From: Candidatus Obscuribacter sp.
GTDB lineage: Bacteria > Cyanobacteriota > Vampirovibrionia > Obscuribacterales > Obscuribacteraceae
Assembly: GCA_016712465.1 (NCBI GenBank)
Contig: JADJQZ010000001.1
Span: 6,820,001 to 6,884,000 of the forward strand
DNA: 64,000 bases
Direction of reading: 5' to 3'
Shown here: positions 45,922-55,515 of the stretch, piece by piece
How positions within the stretch are numbered: position 1 is the stretch's first letter
Layout: every line of letters begins with the position of its first letter
Position numbers and translations under genes: made by a program
Notes under the pieces: generated by a model
The model's input: the letters and a program-made list of their open reading frames with translations, nothing else
Told to the model about the DNA's origin: nothing
Database searches by the model: none

Positions 45922-47128
45922 TCCAGGTGCCCATATTGGCGGCGATCATGGCTTTGAATGCCATGCGGGCGATTTCGCCGCGACGTTCCGGTGCCATGGC
46001 TCCCAGCCCGCCGATGTTGATGCCGATTGAACCCAGATTGGCGAAGCCGCACAGGGCAACGGTGGCAATCAACTGGGTTTTGATAGCCAGGACATAGGCG
46101 GCTTTGCCTTGCAGAACCTGCGCCAGTTCGCCGTAGCTGACGAATTCATTGACGAGGATCTCGGTGGCGATGAGGCGACCGACATGGAAGCACTCATGCC
46201 AGGGCACGCCCAGAAGCCAGGCCAGGGGCATGAATACGTAGCCGAACACGTCCTGAATTTCCAGGCTGGTGCCGGTGAACGAGAAGATGCTGGCGAAGCC
46301 GAAGTTGATCATCTTGACGAAGGCGATGGCCACCAGCACCATGACGGCCACGTTGACGGCGATTTCAAAGCCGGTCATGGCGCCTTTGGCGATGGCGTCG
46401 AAGATGTTGGAAGCGTCGCCGTGATCGGCCAGTTCCACCTCACCGGAAAGCACCCGCTTGTCAGTTTCCGGCCACATGATCTTGGCCACGAGGATGCCGG
46501 CGGGAGCCGACATGATCGAGGCGGCGATGAGCCAGGGAGCGGGCATTCCAAGGGAGGTGTAGGCTACCAGCGCCGAGCCGGAAATGGTAGCCATCGCTGC
46601 CGCCATTGAGGTGAACAGCTCGGACGAGGACAGCTTGGACATGTACGGACGGATCAGTACCTGGCATTCCACCTGCCCGACGAAGATGGCCGAAGCGCTG
46701 GAGAGAGCCTCCGGAGCGCTCACACCCATGGTGCGCATGAGCACGTAGGCCATTTTCTTGACGATCCACTGCAGGACGCCCAGGTAGTAGAGCAGGCCGC
46801 TGAGGGCAGAGATGAAGATGATGCTCGAGCCGATGCGCACCAGGAAGATCCACTTGCCGTGAGCCAGTTCTTCGCCCACTACGAAAGCGGCACCGTCCAC
46901 TGCAAAATCGAGCAGCTTGTTGATGCCGGCGCCCATGGCGGCGAAGACTTCCTTGGTGACGGGCACTTTCAGAACCAGAAGACAGATGACCACGGTCAGC
47001 GCCAGTCCCGAAAAGACAGGGCGCCAGTTGATGGCCTTGCGATTGTTAGAGAGCAGGTAGGCCGCGAAAACGATCACGCCCACGCCGAGGAGTGGCTGTA
47101 GCACTCCCATGAAACCTTGCAGGTCCAT
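45890..47128 (-). CDS. CNT-family (NupC-like) nucleoside transporter
   Basis: Encodes 412 residues, ATG at 47128 with GGAG 7 bases upstream. Concentrative nucleoside transporters import nucleosides with protons or sodium. About eight to nine membrane helices are visible, starting with PLLGVGVIVFAAYLL. Family features include RIGSSIIFISALSGLLYYLG and SASAIFVGQVECQVLIRPY in the nucleoside-binding core, LFTSMAAAMATISGSALVAY, and VLCGFANLGSIGINIGGLGAMAPER at the end. The second helix-rich half carries the extra loop typical of the NupC group. It sits between two aminopeptidase P genes in a nutrient-uptake setting. Confidence 0.93.
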   Translation of the reverse strand: MDLQGFMGVLQPLLGVGVIVFAAYLLSNNRKAINWRPVFSGLALTVVICLLVLKVPVTKEVFAAMGAGINKLLDFAVDGAAFVVGEELAHGKWIFLVRIGSSIIFISALSGLLYYLGVLQWIVKKMAYVLMRTMGVSAPEALSSASAIFVGQVECQVLIRPYMSKLSSSELFTSMAAAMATISGSALVAYTSLGMPAPWLIAASIMSAPAGILVAKIMWPETDKRVLSGEVELADHGDASNIFDAIAKGAMTGFEIAVNVAVMVLVAIAFVKMINFGFASIFSFTGTSLEIQDVFGYVFMPLAWLLGVPWHECFHVGRLIATEILVNEFVSYGELAQVLQGKAAYVLAIKTQLIATVALCGFANLGSIGINIGGLGAMAPERRGEIARMAFKAMIAANMGTWITAAIAGLLS

Positions 47129-47542
47129 AGTTATCTCCAGAAAGTTGGGTCTGAACTCAAGGCGGACCATCTCAGCCGACTTGGATCAGATTGGTTAAAC
47201 GTTGGGAAGCAGCGTTGATGAGCTTGCTTGTTTGTTATTACCTGAGAGATTGAGATGGTATGGTGACAAATTCACCTTGCCTGAGTTCAAAGTGTTAGAG
47301 CAAGTGAAAATCTTGACATCATAATTCCATCTCAAAGCTAATTAAGAAAGCCTTTGGCAGGCTAGCTATGCTGCGCTAGCTTTCTGGTGAGAATTTGAGC
47401 ATGCCGCACCGACAAGGTTTGAGAGCCGTTGCGGTGCGATTATTCCCGCGCCACTGATGGAATTTGCGCCAAACAGCCGTGCTATATGCCGGTTTTTTTA
47501 GCGGCTAATTTAAGCGCATTTAAGCGATGATATCGCGATAAT

Positions 47543-47614
47543 TGCCTGACTGCCTGACTGCCTGACTGCCTGACTGCCTGACTGCCTGACTGCCTGACTG
47601 CCTGACTGCCTGTT
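47543..47614. repeat. 8-bp microsatellite, tgcctgac x8 plus partial
   Basis: Eight exact head-to-tail units of 8 bases start at 47543, with a ninth that diverges after six bases. Length changes by slippage are likely. Confidence 0.97.
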
Positions 47615-47662
47615 AAACTATAAAAAGTACGACTATAAAATGTAGTAAGCGTTTCGAAAAAA

Positions 47663-47694
47663 GGCAGACTGAAGACGGGAATCTTCAATCTGCC
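47663..47694 (-). terminator. intrinsic terminator of Kef-type gene
   Basis: A 13-base stem with one mismatch (47663-47675 with 47682-47694), followed on the minus strand by TTTTTT. Confidence 0.88.
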
Positions 47695-47816
47695 TGCAAG
47701 GGCAGTGGGTCCTGGGGTTTCCAAAACGCACCGCCTGCTGCTTAGTACTGCCTGAGGACGACAGTCTTTGTTTTTGTTATGTGGCGCCTTAGCTCAGGGC
47801 CGGCTGAGAGCTTGCC

Positions 47817-49490
47817 TCAAGGTGCTTTGCGGCGCAGGTTGTCCATGGAAGCCGAGATTTTCTCCGGGCTCAAGGACAGTGCCGTCAGGGCCTCTTCCGT
47901 GAGTTTCAGCCCGCTGGCGAAGTCGTCGGCGATGACGGTGTTCGCTCCGCGCACCTTCAGATCGGCTCCCATGGTTGCCCTTCGTGCTCTGGTCACAATA
48001 TTGACGCTGGGGTTTAAGCGGCGGGACAACTCCGTAGCAGCGATGGCTACGTCCGGATCGGAGACCGTCAGGACAATCACCCGGGCTCGCTCCACCCCTG
48101 CGTATTGCAGTACCTCCGGCCGACCGGCGTCGCCGAAAATGATGGGTGTGTTCTTCTTGCGCTCGACTTTGACTACTGCTGGGTCGTAATCCACCACCAT
48201 GTGGGGCAGACCCTGCTCCTTCAATTCCGCTGCCAGAATCCGACCGGTATCGCCGAAGCCGACGATGATGGTGTGATTGGACATGCGCTCGCTCTTCTCA
48301 TGGGTATGGGAACTCCTGGTCCAGGAGTCCGGCAGGATGCGGCTGAGCACCCGTTCCGTGAAAGTACCCAGGCTGATGAAGCCGGGGGTGAGGAACATGG
48401 TGATGATAGCCGTTGCCAGGAAGAGCTGGTTGACGCGGTTGTCCAGGATGCCGGCTGAGAAACCCAGCTTGGAGAGCACGAAGGAGAACTCGCTGGCCTG
48501 AGCGATGGTGACACTGGTGAGCAGTGCCACACGCCAGGAGTGACCGCTGATGACGGTGGCGAAGAAGCCGGTCATGGTTTTGATCAGCATGGTGCCGGCC
48601 ACCAGGGTGAGGATCAAGAGCGGATGCTCCAGCAGCACGCGAATATCGAAGAGCATGCCGATTGATACAAAGACCAGGCAGTTCAGCACCTCTCGAATGG
48701 GCAGCACTTCAGACAGGGCCTGATGGCTGTATTTCGAGTCGGAGATGACCAGTCCGGCGATGAAGGCACCCAGCGCCATAGAGAGACCGAAGTGGGAAGT
48801 GGCGAAGGCCGTGCCCAGGCAGAGCAGAATGATGCTCAGGACAAAGGCTTCGCGTTTCTTCAGTCTGGCCACCTGACCGAGCAGCCAGGGAATCATGAAG
48901 CGGGCGAGAGTGCCGGCTACGGCCACGAAGAGGAGTGCTTTGCCGGTGAGCAGGAAAACGTCGGTGATACTGCCGCCGGTGCCGCCCAGGTAGGGAGTGA
49001 TGAGCACCAGGGGCACGATGCAGAGGTCCTGGAAGATGAGGATGCCGAGCGCGGCACGACCGTGGATGGAATCCAGGTCGCCTCGGTATTCCAGGAGCCG
49101 AATTACCAGGGCGGTGCTCGACAGTGACGTGAGCATACCCATGAAAATGGCCTGCTTGACCGCCAGTCCGCCAAAGTAAGCAGCAAGAGCGGCTGCGCCG
49201 ATGGTGAGCAAGAGTTGCAGGCTGCCGGCGATGATCAGGAACCGTCGCATGCGAATGAAAGTCTTGACCGAGAACTCGATGCCCGCTTCGAAGAGAAGCA
49301 AGACCAGACCGATTTCAGCCAGAATTTCGATGGCATGAACGTCGTCGACGAGTTTTAGTCCGAAGGGTCCGGTGATCACGCCAGTGACCAGGAACCCCAG
49401 TACAGAGGGGAGGTTGAAGCGGTGAAAGAGCATCACCAGCGCAATCCCCAGGCCAAATACTACAAGCAGATCTTGTAAGAGTGCTGACAT
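47817..49490 (-). CDS. Kef-type (CPA2) cation:proton antiporter with TrkA-N domain
   Basis: Encodes 557 residues. Residues ~1-385 form about 12 membrane helices with CPA2 features: PSVLGFLVTGVITGP, EIGLVLLLFEAGIEF, LTSLSSTALVIRLL, LGILIFQDLCIVPLVL and ATSHFGLSMALGAFIAGLVIS. The cytoplasmic part carries a TrkA-N Rossmann domain with IIVGFGDTGRILAAEL, which binds NAD(H) or a similar nucleotide and gates K+/H+ exchange. The C terminus has further VIVLTVSDPDVAIAATEL and lacks an obvious TrkA-C domain. Single gene with its own terminator. The start has GGAA upstream, spaced somewhat long. Confidence 0.93.
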   Translation of the reverse strand: MSALLQDLLVVFGLGIALVMLFHRFNLPSVLGFLVTGVITGPFGLKLVDDVHAIEILAEIGLVLLLFEAGIEFSVKTFIRMRRFLIIAGSLQLLLTIGAAALAAYFGGLAVKQAIFMGMLTSLSSTALVIRLLEYRGDLDSIHGRAALGILIFQDLCIVPLVLITPYLGGTGGSITDVFLLTGKALLFVAVAGTLARFMIPWLLGQVARLKKREAFVLSIILLCLGTAFATSHFGLSMALGAFIAGLVISDSKYSHQALSEVLPIREVLNCLVFVSIGMLFDIRVLLEHPLLILTLVAGTMLIKTMTGFFATVISGHSWRVALLTSVTIAQASEFSFVLSKLGFSAGILDNRVNQLFLATAIITMFLTPGFISLGTFTERVLSRILPDSWTRSSHTHEKSERMSNHTIIVGFGDTGRILAAELKEQGLPHMVVDYDPAVVKVERKKNTPIIFGDAGRPEVLQYAGVERARVIVLTVSDPDVAIAATELSRRLNPSVNIVTRARRATMGADLKVRGANTVIADDFASGLKLTEEALTALSLSPEKISASMDNLRRKAP

Positions 49491-49570
49491 ATCAGTATTC
49501 CGTCAGGTTATAGGTTGCACACGGAGGAGAAGGGTGCCTTGCGGCTCCCTTCCCGGTTTTGCGGTGTGGA

Positions 49571-49602
49571 AGCAGGCTCCCGTTTTGAGGCGGGAGCCTG
49601 CT
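49571..49602. repeat. perfect 12-bp inverted repeat
   Basis: Arms agcaggctcccg and cgggagcctgct flank an 8-base loop. It lies downstream of the minus-strand aminopeptidase P gene, but the T-rich side (CTTGCTTT) is on the plus strand. Possible transcript-end hairpin. Confidence 0.6.
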
Positions 49603-49696
49603 CTTGCTTTATAGTCAGACGTAGACGTTTGACCTCGGCGGCGGAACTCTGGGGGCTGTTCCAGGCGCTTTTGCAGCGCCCGGACTTACCCGACCC

Positions 49697-51178
49697 TTAA
49701 GCCTTCAGCCCGAACGTCTTTTCCACTTGCTGGCAGTGGGCTTTGCCGTCCGCCATCAGTTTTTCGATGGCGTCCACTTCCTTGGGCACCGCGTCGGTGA
49801 GGACTTCGCAGCCCTTCTCGGTGATCACCACATCGTCTTCGATGCGCACACCGATGCCGCGATACTGAGCCGGAACGCGTTCCTCATCGGGAGCGATGTA
49901 GATGCCCGGCTCGATGGTGAAGGCCATGCCCGGCTTGAGGGCGCGCTTTTTGCCGCGTGGGTCGCGAGTGCCGCCGGTGCCCACGTCATGCACGTCCAGA
50001 CCGATGAAGTGGCTGGTGCCGTGCATGAAGAAGTCGTGCAGCTTGAGCGGTTTGACGCCGGTGGCGCCCTGTTTCTGCCAGGCGTCCAGGGCTTTCTTTT
50101 CCCCTGCCGCCGTCAGGTGGGTCTTGGGCAGGAGCCCCAGCTTGACCAGACCGGCACGGAGCACATCCGAGGCATGGTCATGGATTTGCTGCAGTTTCAC
50201 GCCCGGTGCCGCCATGGCGATGCCGGCCAGCTCAGCCTTGAGCACGATCTCGTAGATCTCGCGCTGGGCTTTGCTGAACTTACCGTTCACCGGGAAGCAG
50301 CGAGTGATGTCGGAGGCATAGCCCTTGTACTCGGCGGCGGCATCGATGAGGATGAGGTCGCCGTCCATGAGCTCCTGATCGTTCTCCACATAGTGGAGGA
50401 TGACCGCGTTCTTGCCACCGCCGACGATGCTGGTATAGGCCGGATAGAGAGCGCCGTTGAACTTGAAGACGCCTTCCAGAACGGCCTGCAACTGATATTC
50501 CATCATGCCGGGACGCACCAGCCGCATTGCTTCGCAATGGGCGGCGGCAGAGATCTTGCCGGCGTGACGCATCAGCTCAATCTCCTCTTCGCTCTTGAAG
50601 AGGCGCATCTCATGGATGATGGACTCGGGGTTGAGCAGGTCTTTCTGACTTGCTTCCCACATGGTACGAACCATCTTGTCGAAGTGCGGGTCGCGGCGGA
50701 ACTTGTAGTAGAGCCGGTCGACTTCGCCGTAGAGAGGTGCAACCACCTTCTCGAATTCTTCGACGTTGTGGGCTTCGTCGGCGCCGAAATTGGTCTTGGC
50801 ACCTTCGGGACCCTGGCGAATGCCGGTCCAGATTTCACGGGTGCGGTCTTTGGGGCGCACGAACATGAGGAACTTGCCCTCACCTTCGCGGCTCTTGAAG
50901 AAGACAAGCGCGCACTCGGGTTCCTGGAAGTTGCTCAGGTAGAGCACGTCGGAGGACGGACGATACTGAAACTCGGTATCGTTGGAGCGGGTGCGCTCCG
51001 GGTTGGTAACGATGATAGCCAGAGAGCCGGCCGGGAGCTTGCGCAGAAACTGTTTGCGACGCTTGGCGAAGACGGTTTCGTCGAGCACTGGTCCGCGGGC
51101 GGCACTGTAGCTGTAGCTCGGGGCCGATTTGCTGCCGGTCCCGGGCTTGCGATGTTTGGTTTGAGCTGTTTTAGCCAT
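49697..51178 (-). CDS. pepP: Xaa-Pro aminopeptidase (M24B), intact paralog
   Basis: Encodes 493 residues. A basic, disordered N terminus (~1-28) precedes the aminopeptidase P N-terminal domain (FAKRRKQFLRKLPAGSLAIIV, TEFQYRPSSDVLYLSNF). The pita-bread catalytic domain has all five metal ligands: two Asp in LILIDAAAEYKGYASDITR, His in GTSHFIGLDVHD, Glu in TIEPGIY and Glu in RIEDDV. It removes the first residue from peptides with proline in second position. It is longer than its damaged paralog at 44313 because of the N-terminal tail and an insert around residue 365 (HLTAAGEKKALDAWQKQ). Cytoplasmic. Confidence 0.94.
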   Translation of the reverse strand: MAKTAQTKHRKPGTGSKSAPSYSYSAARGPVLDETVFAKRRKQFLRKLPAGSLAIIVTNPERTRSNDTEFQYRPSSDVLYLSNFQEPECALVFFKSREGEGKFLMFVRPKDRTREIWTGIRQGPEGAKTNFGADEAHNVEEFEKVVAPLYGEVDRLYYKFRRDPHFDKMVRTMWEASQKDLLNPESIIHEMRLFKSEEEIELMRHAGKISAAAHCEAMRLVRPGMMEYQLQAVLEGVFKFNGALYPAYTSIVGGGKNAVILHYVENDQELMDGDLILIDAAAEYKGYASDITRCFPVNGKFSKAQREIYEIVLKAELAGIAMAAPGVKLQQIHDHASDVLRAGLVKLGLLPKTHLTAAGEKKALDAWQKQGATGVKPLKLHDFFMHGTSHFIGLDVHDVGTGGTRDPRGKKRALKPGMAFTIEPGIYIAPDEERVPAQYRGIGVRIEDDVVITEKGCEVLTDAVPKEVDAIEKLMADGKAHCQQVEKTFGLKA

Positions 51179-51324
51179 GATCCGATTCTCCTCTGGGAAA
51201 TTGTAGCGGATATCGGAACGAGGGAAGCCTCCGCCGGCATTTTTTAGCCGGGCGAAGGCTCCTCGTTCTCTTTTGACAGAAATTGACGGTGAATGCAGGA
51301 GCAGTCACATTCAAGACCGCTTCT

Positions 51325-54003
51325 TCAGACGGTGCCCACCACCACCGTCACCAGTTTCGACGGGTCGAAATTGGCTTTGATGTAGGCGTTCACCGCTTCC
51401 ACCGTGACGGCACGGAAGCCTGCAGGCAGGATGTCCATGTACTTGGGACCGAGACCGATGAAGGTGTAGTTGTTCATGGTGCGGGCTACCGCCAGGGGGT
51501 TGTCCAGGCTGACCTGGAAACCGCCCACCATGTTTTCCACCCACTTGGCCAGTTCCTCAGCCGTGACGCCTTCGGCCACGAACTGATTGAGAACGTCGTT
51601 GACCACGCCGAGGGCGCGATCGACGTTCTTGGGATTGACGGTGAGACCGATCAGCCAGGCACCGTTGCCCCAGGCCGCTCCATCGAAGTGCGAGGAGATG
51701 CCGTAGGTCAGTCCGTGCTTGACGCGCACGGCGAGTCCCAGACGGGCCGACAGGGTGTTTTCGCCGAGGGCGTCGTTGGCCATTTTGGCCACGAAGTAAT
51801 CGTCGGTGCCGATGCGGGTCGGCAGTACACGACCGATCTTGATGGCCACACTGGTCATCTCCGGTACGTGCACCACTACCTTCTCAGCCTCGACGGCAGC
51901 CACGGCCGGCACGGCGATGGACGGCGCTTCTCCACCCTGCCAACTGCCAAGGGCCAGTTCCACGGCCTTGAAAGCCGCTTCCGGCGTGGTGTTGCCGGTG
52001 ATGGTCATGATCACCGACTTGGGCGTGTAGACTGCCCCGTGGAAGGCTTTGAGGTCCTCCAGGGTGATGGCGTCCAGGCCGGCGAGCACCTTGTCCAGGC
52101 TCTCTTCGTAGTAAGGCGAACCTTCCGGGAAGAGCTTCTGGCTCAGGGCTACGGCGGAGAGGGTGTCGGTGTCGGACAGGGACTGCGCCACGTGGGCGTG
52201 GACCATGGCCTTGACCTGCTCGAATTCCTCCGCCGGGAAGAGCGGATTGCGCACGCAGTCGCCCAGGAGCGCGATGTAGACGCCGAGGTCGTCGGCAACT
52301 ACTTTGCCGGCCGACTTGAGAGCGAACTTGTCGGTATCGAAACCGATGCTCGCGCCCATTTCTTCCAGCATCTCCGCCATTTCCAGAGCGGTGGCGTGCT
52401 TGGCGCCGCGGTTGAGCATCATGGCCGTGAGGGTCGGCACCAGCGGTTTTCCGGCCGGTGCGTAGTGATCACCGGCAGTCATGCGCAGAGCCACGCCCAC
52501 GGTGGTGGCACCTTCCATGGGCAGAACCTGTACGGTCATGCCGTTGTCGAATACCCGGGTCACCGTGGCCGCTTCGTAAGAGAAGGCAGAGGCATCAGCC
52601 TCAGCCGCTGCCGCCGAATCCACGTTCTGGGCTGCCGGAACCGCTGCCGCTTCTGCTTCGCTGCCCTTGCGGTCGTCGGAGAGAGGCGCGAAGACGCCGA
52701 CGGTGCGATTCTTGCGCTGGAAGTAGCGGCGAGCCACTTCGCGCACTTGCTCGGCCGTGACGGCTTCGTACTTGTTGCGGTTGTCCAGGAAGTTTTCCCA
52801 GTTGCCGGTGGCTTCCGCTTCGCAGAGTGCGCTCAGGAAAGCCATCTGGTTGTCAGTTTCGAGGAGCACCGACTTGCGATTGGCCTTCTTGACGCGCTTC
52901 AGCTCTTCATCGCTGACCAGCTCATCCTTGAGCTTGTCGCATTCGGCAAGAAGCGCTGCTTCCACAGCGGCAGAATCTTCGTCTCCTTGCGGATTGACGA
53001 AAGCTCCGAAGCGGAAGAGGAACTCGTCCATCTCGGTGTTGGGCCAGGCGAAGGCTTCCACAGCCTTGCCGGACGCCACCAGGGCTCGGTAAAGGCGGCT
53101 GGCCTTGCGCGCACTGCTGCCCAGGAGGTCGGCGATCACGGCCAGAGCGGGGCTGTCTTCATGGGCTGCACCAGGCACGCGGTAGCCGACCATGATCATG
53201 GGCGGTTCGGTACTGGTACGCTCTACATTGACGCGGCGCTCACCTTCCTGTGCCGGTTCCACGGTGTACATGGAGGGGATGGCGTGAGGGGAGGTCGGGA
53301 TCTTGCCGAACTCTTCCGCCACCATAGCCAGTGCCTCTGCCGGATCGAAGTTGCCCGTGAGCATGAGGGTGGCGTTGTTGGGCCAGTAGAACTGGTCGTA
53401 GAAGGCCTGCATGCGCTCCAGGGGCACGTTCTCCACGTCGGAGAGCCAGCCGATGATGGGATGGTGATAGGGGTGAGCGTGGAAGGCGGTCGCTGCCACT
53501 TCTTCGATGAGCACCGAGAAGGGGCTGTTCTTGCCGTTCTCGAACTCGTTGCGCACCACGGTCATCTCCGAATCGCGGTCCTCTTTGCGCAGCTTGAGAT
53601 TGCGCATACGGTCCGCTTCCAGAGCCAGAACCAGCCGCAGGTGCTGCTTGGGCACTTTGGCGAAGTAGTTGGTGCGGTCGTAGGAAGTGGTGGCGTTGTA
53701 GTCGCCACCGAGGGGCGTCAGTACCTCGGCGTAGTTGCCGAAGTTCTTGCTGCCCTTGAACATCATGTGCTCGAGGAAGTGCGTGGAGCCGGTATAGCCC
53801 ACGGCTTCGTTACGGGAGCCCACGTGGTAGACCAGCATGACCGTAGCCACCTGGCTGGTGTGGTTGGGGACGAGCAGGACCTTCAGACCGTTCGCCTTGA
53901 GGCTGAACTGGCTGATGCCTTCCCGTTCCCGCACCAGGTCGAAGCCGAGACCTTGCAGGACCTCGGGCGCGACCGACAGAGACGAGTTTGTTTTGTTAGA
54001 CAT
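51325..54003 (-). CDS. M16 family zinc metallopeptidase, double-domain
   Basis: Encodes 892 residues; the ATG at 54003 sits 8 bases from GGAGT, better than the ATG at 54009. The N-terminal M16 half has the inverted zinc motif HFLEH (75-79) with a downstream NEFENG stretch supplying the distal Glu. The second half (from ~residue 490) repeats the M16 fold without the zinc motif, as in pitrilysin-type enzymes where it shapes the chamber. An Ala/Glu-rich linker (~465-485) joins the halves. No signal peptide was found, so it likely acts on peptides in the cytoplasm. It lies between CtpA and aminopeptidase P genes on the same strand; hairpin-rich gaps of 90 and 146 bases separate them. Confidence 0.92.
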   Translation of the reverse strand: MSNKTNSSLSVAPEVLQGLGFDLVREREGISQFSLKANGLKVLLVPNHTSQVATVMLVYHVGSRNEAVGYTGSTHFLEHMMFKGSKNFGNYAEVLTPLGGDYNATTSYDRTNYFAKVPKQHLRLVLALEADRMRNLKLRKEDRDSEMTVVRNEFENGKNSPFSVLIEEVAATAFHAHPYHHPIIGWLSDVENVPLERMQAFYDQFYWPNNATLMLTGNFDPAEALAMVAEEFGKIPTSPHAIPSMYTVEPAQEGERRVNVERTSTEPPMIMVGYRVPGAAHEDSPALAVIADLLGSSARKASRLYRALVASGKAVEAFAWPNTEMDEFLFRFGAFVNPQGDEDSAAVEAALLAECDKLKDELVSDEELKRVKKANRKSVLLETDNQMAFLSALCEAEATGNWENFLDNRNKYEAVTAEQVREVARRYFQRKNRTVGVFAPLSDDRKGSEAEAAAVPAAQNVDSAAAAEADASAFSYEAATVTRVFDNGMTVQVLPMEGATTVGVALRMTAGDHYAPAGKPLVPTLTAMMLNRGAKHATALEMAEMLEEMGASIGFDTDKFALKSAGKVVADDLGVYIALLGDCVRNPLFPAEEFEQVKAMVHAHVAQSLSDTDTLSAVALSQKLFPEGSPYYEESLDKVLAGLDAITLEDLKAFHGAVYTPKSVIMTITGNTTPEAAFKAVELALGSWQGGEAPSIAVPAVAAVEAEKVVVHVPEMTSVAIKIGRVLPTRIGTDDYFVAKMANDALGENTLSARLGLAVRVKHGLTYGISSHFDGAAWGNGAWLIGLTVNPKNVDRALGVVNDVLNQFVAEGVTAEELAKWVENMVGGFQVSLDNPLAVARTMNNYTFIGLGPKYMDILPAGFRAVTVEAVNAYIKANFDPSKLVTVVVGTV

Positions 54004-54024
54004 AGACATACTCCAAATGGAAGT

Positions 54025-54072
54025 GGTGCGATGGGGTCTTTAGCCGTCAGGCAGTAGACCCGCACCGCACCG
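54025..54072. terminator. hairpin between M16 and CtpA genes
   Basis: Complementary arms ggtgcg.tggggtct and agacccgcaccgcacc fold across the gap. No T-tract on the minus strand; probably limits read-through from ctpA into the M16 gene. Confidence 0.45.
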
Positions 54073-54093
54073 GGTTATGGTTGTTGCAGAAAC

Positions 54094-55515
54094 TTACTTG
54101 GAAAGGAGTTCCAGGGCGAAGCTGAGCTGGTTGTCGGTGGCAGGGTCGCCCAGTTTGGTCTTGGGCGATTCCACCAGTTTCACCGTGTGGTGGGGTTCCA
54201 CACCGAACTTCTCGTTGCCGTTGCCGCCGTCACCCAGCCAGGTGCCGTTCGGCGTGAAGTAGCGCAGGCTGGTGATGTGCATGGCCGTGCCGTTGGGCAT
54301 GGGCATGACCACCTGGCCGATACCCTTACCGAAGGTGCGCTCGCCCACGACCACGGCGCGTCCGTGGTCCTTGAGCGCGCCGGTGAACATTTCCGCGGCC
54401 GAGGCCGAATGACCGTTCACCAGGATGACGATCTGTTTGTTCAGACCCAGGGCCGGCGGGCGGCGGGCACTCTGACTGCCGGCGTCGCCGGTGGTCTCGT
54501 CGACCTGGCTGAGGATGATGCGGTCGCCGTCCACGCTATACGTCTGCTTGATGTGTCCGGCTCCCGGGGCACGTTCGCGGGTAGTGACCAGCACCCCCTT
54601 TTCGATAAACATGCTCATGAGCTGAACACAGACTGAGACGTCCCCACCGGGGTTGAAGCGCAGGTCCAGAATGATGCGGTCGGTGTCCTGGAAGGACTTG
54701 AGCGCATTGAACATCTCCTGAGGAGTGTCGCTCTGGATGAAGCTTTCCAGCCGGATGTAGCCGACCTTGAGCCCATTGGGAGTGGTGAGGGTCTTGGTGG
54801 TGATGGCCTTGGTCTTGACGATGCCGCGAGTGATGACCACATCGCGGTCCGACTGCCCGTTCTTGATGGTCAGGGTGATAGTGGTGTCCACCGGCCCGCG
54901 AGCTTGCTTGACGAAGTCCTCCATGGTGATGTCCTTGGCGGACTTGCCGTTGATGGCTTTGACCACATCACCCCGCTTGAGACCGGCCTTCTCGGAGGGA
55001 CCGCCTTCGATGACATCGAGGACGGGATACCCTTCCTGGTCGGAAGCCATGAGCGGGCCTTTGTCCTTGTCGTCGCCGAAGACCGGTTGTCCCTGGTCAT
55101 CGAGGCGAGGAGCGATGGAGATGCCGATACCGGCAAACTGACCCTGCATCTGGTCTCGCTCGGAGACGGTCTGCTTGGAGTCGAGGTAGACGGCGTAGTG
55201 GTCGCCGGTCGATTTGAGCATCTCGTTGATGTATTTGACGGCGTCTTCCTGGGTTTTGATTTGGCCGTCGTACTTGTGCTCCCACTTGTCCCAGTCTTTC
55301 AGAGTGGCGGTGTCGTAGGCGTGAGCTTGAGCCTGTTCCCAGGCGTTGTGGTAAAGCTCGACCGGCGACAGGCTGGCCAGCGGGAAGACCAGGTAAAGTG
55401 AGAGTGCGATGGAGAAAAGGAACGAGGCGACCGCACCCAGACCGATGGTCTGGAGCGCGCGGCCGACCCGTGCCGTGAGCCGCGGATCAGGCGGCAGATC
55501 GGGTCCGTACTTCAT
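54094..55515 (-). CDS. C-terminal processing protease (S41, CtpA-like)
   Basis: Encodes 473 residues; AAGGG about 9 bases before the ATG. An N-terminal hydrophobic helix (VASFLFSIALSLYLVFPLASL, ~29-49) is an uncleaved anchor or signal peptide, so the enzyme works in the periplasm. The N-terminal helical part is followed by a PDZ domain (~160-235: GPSEKAGLKRGDVVKAINGKSAKD). The catalytic core has Ser372 in HSASAAE and Lys397 in GERTFGKGIGQ. These proteases trim C termini of exported proteins. No adjacent gene obviously supplies the substrate. Likely its own transcript, as a leader hairpin lies upstream. Confidence 0.93.
   Translation of the reverse strand: MKYGPDLPPDPRLTARVGRALQTIGLGAVASFLFSIALSLYLVFPLASLSPVELYHNAWEQAQAHAYDTATLKDWDKWEHKYDGQIKTQEDAVKYINEMLKSTGDHYAVYLDSKQTVSERDQMQGQFAGIGISIAPRLDDQGQPVFGDDKDKGPLMASDQEGYPVLDVIEGGPSEKAGLKRGDVVKAINGKSAKDITMEDFVKQARGPVDTTITLTIKNGQSDRDVVITRGIVKTKAITTKTLTTPNGLKVGYIRLESFIQSDTPQEMFNALKSFQDTDRIILDLRFNPGGDVSVCVQLMSMFIEKGVLVTTRERAPGAGHIKQTYSVDGDRIILSQVDETTGDAGSQSARRPPALGLNKQIVILVNGHSASAAEMFTGALKDHGRAVVVGERTFGKGIGQVVMPMPNGTAMHITSLRYFTPNGTWLGDGGNGNEKFGVEPHHTVKLVESPKTKLGDPATDNQLSFALELLSK

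Larger units (their letters stand above)
47129..47816. other. intergenic region with microsatellite
   Basis: No gene supported; the minus-strand frame over 47482-47724 only spans the repeat. It contains an 8-bp microsatellite (47543-47614), a terminator (47663-47694) and, near 47355-47385, a GCTAGC-type palindrome. It must also hold the promoter of the CNT gene. Confidence 0.6.

Noticed and set aside
47482..47724. 80-codon minus-strand frame over the 8-bp microsatellite
   Set aside because: Its repeats come only from the microsatellite, and there is no start signal.
49727..51247. 506-codon plus-strand open frame
   Set aside because: Shadow of the intact aminopeptidase P gene.
51283..54057. 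924-codon plus-strand open frame
   Set aside because: Shadow of the M16 peptidase; His/Gly/Val-rich composition typical of reverse-frame reading, no start signal.
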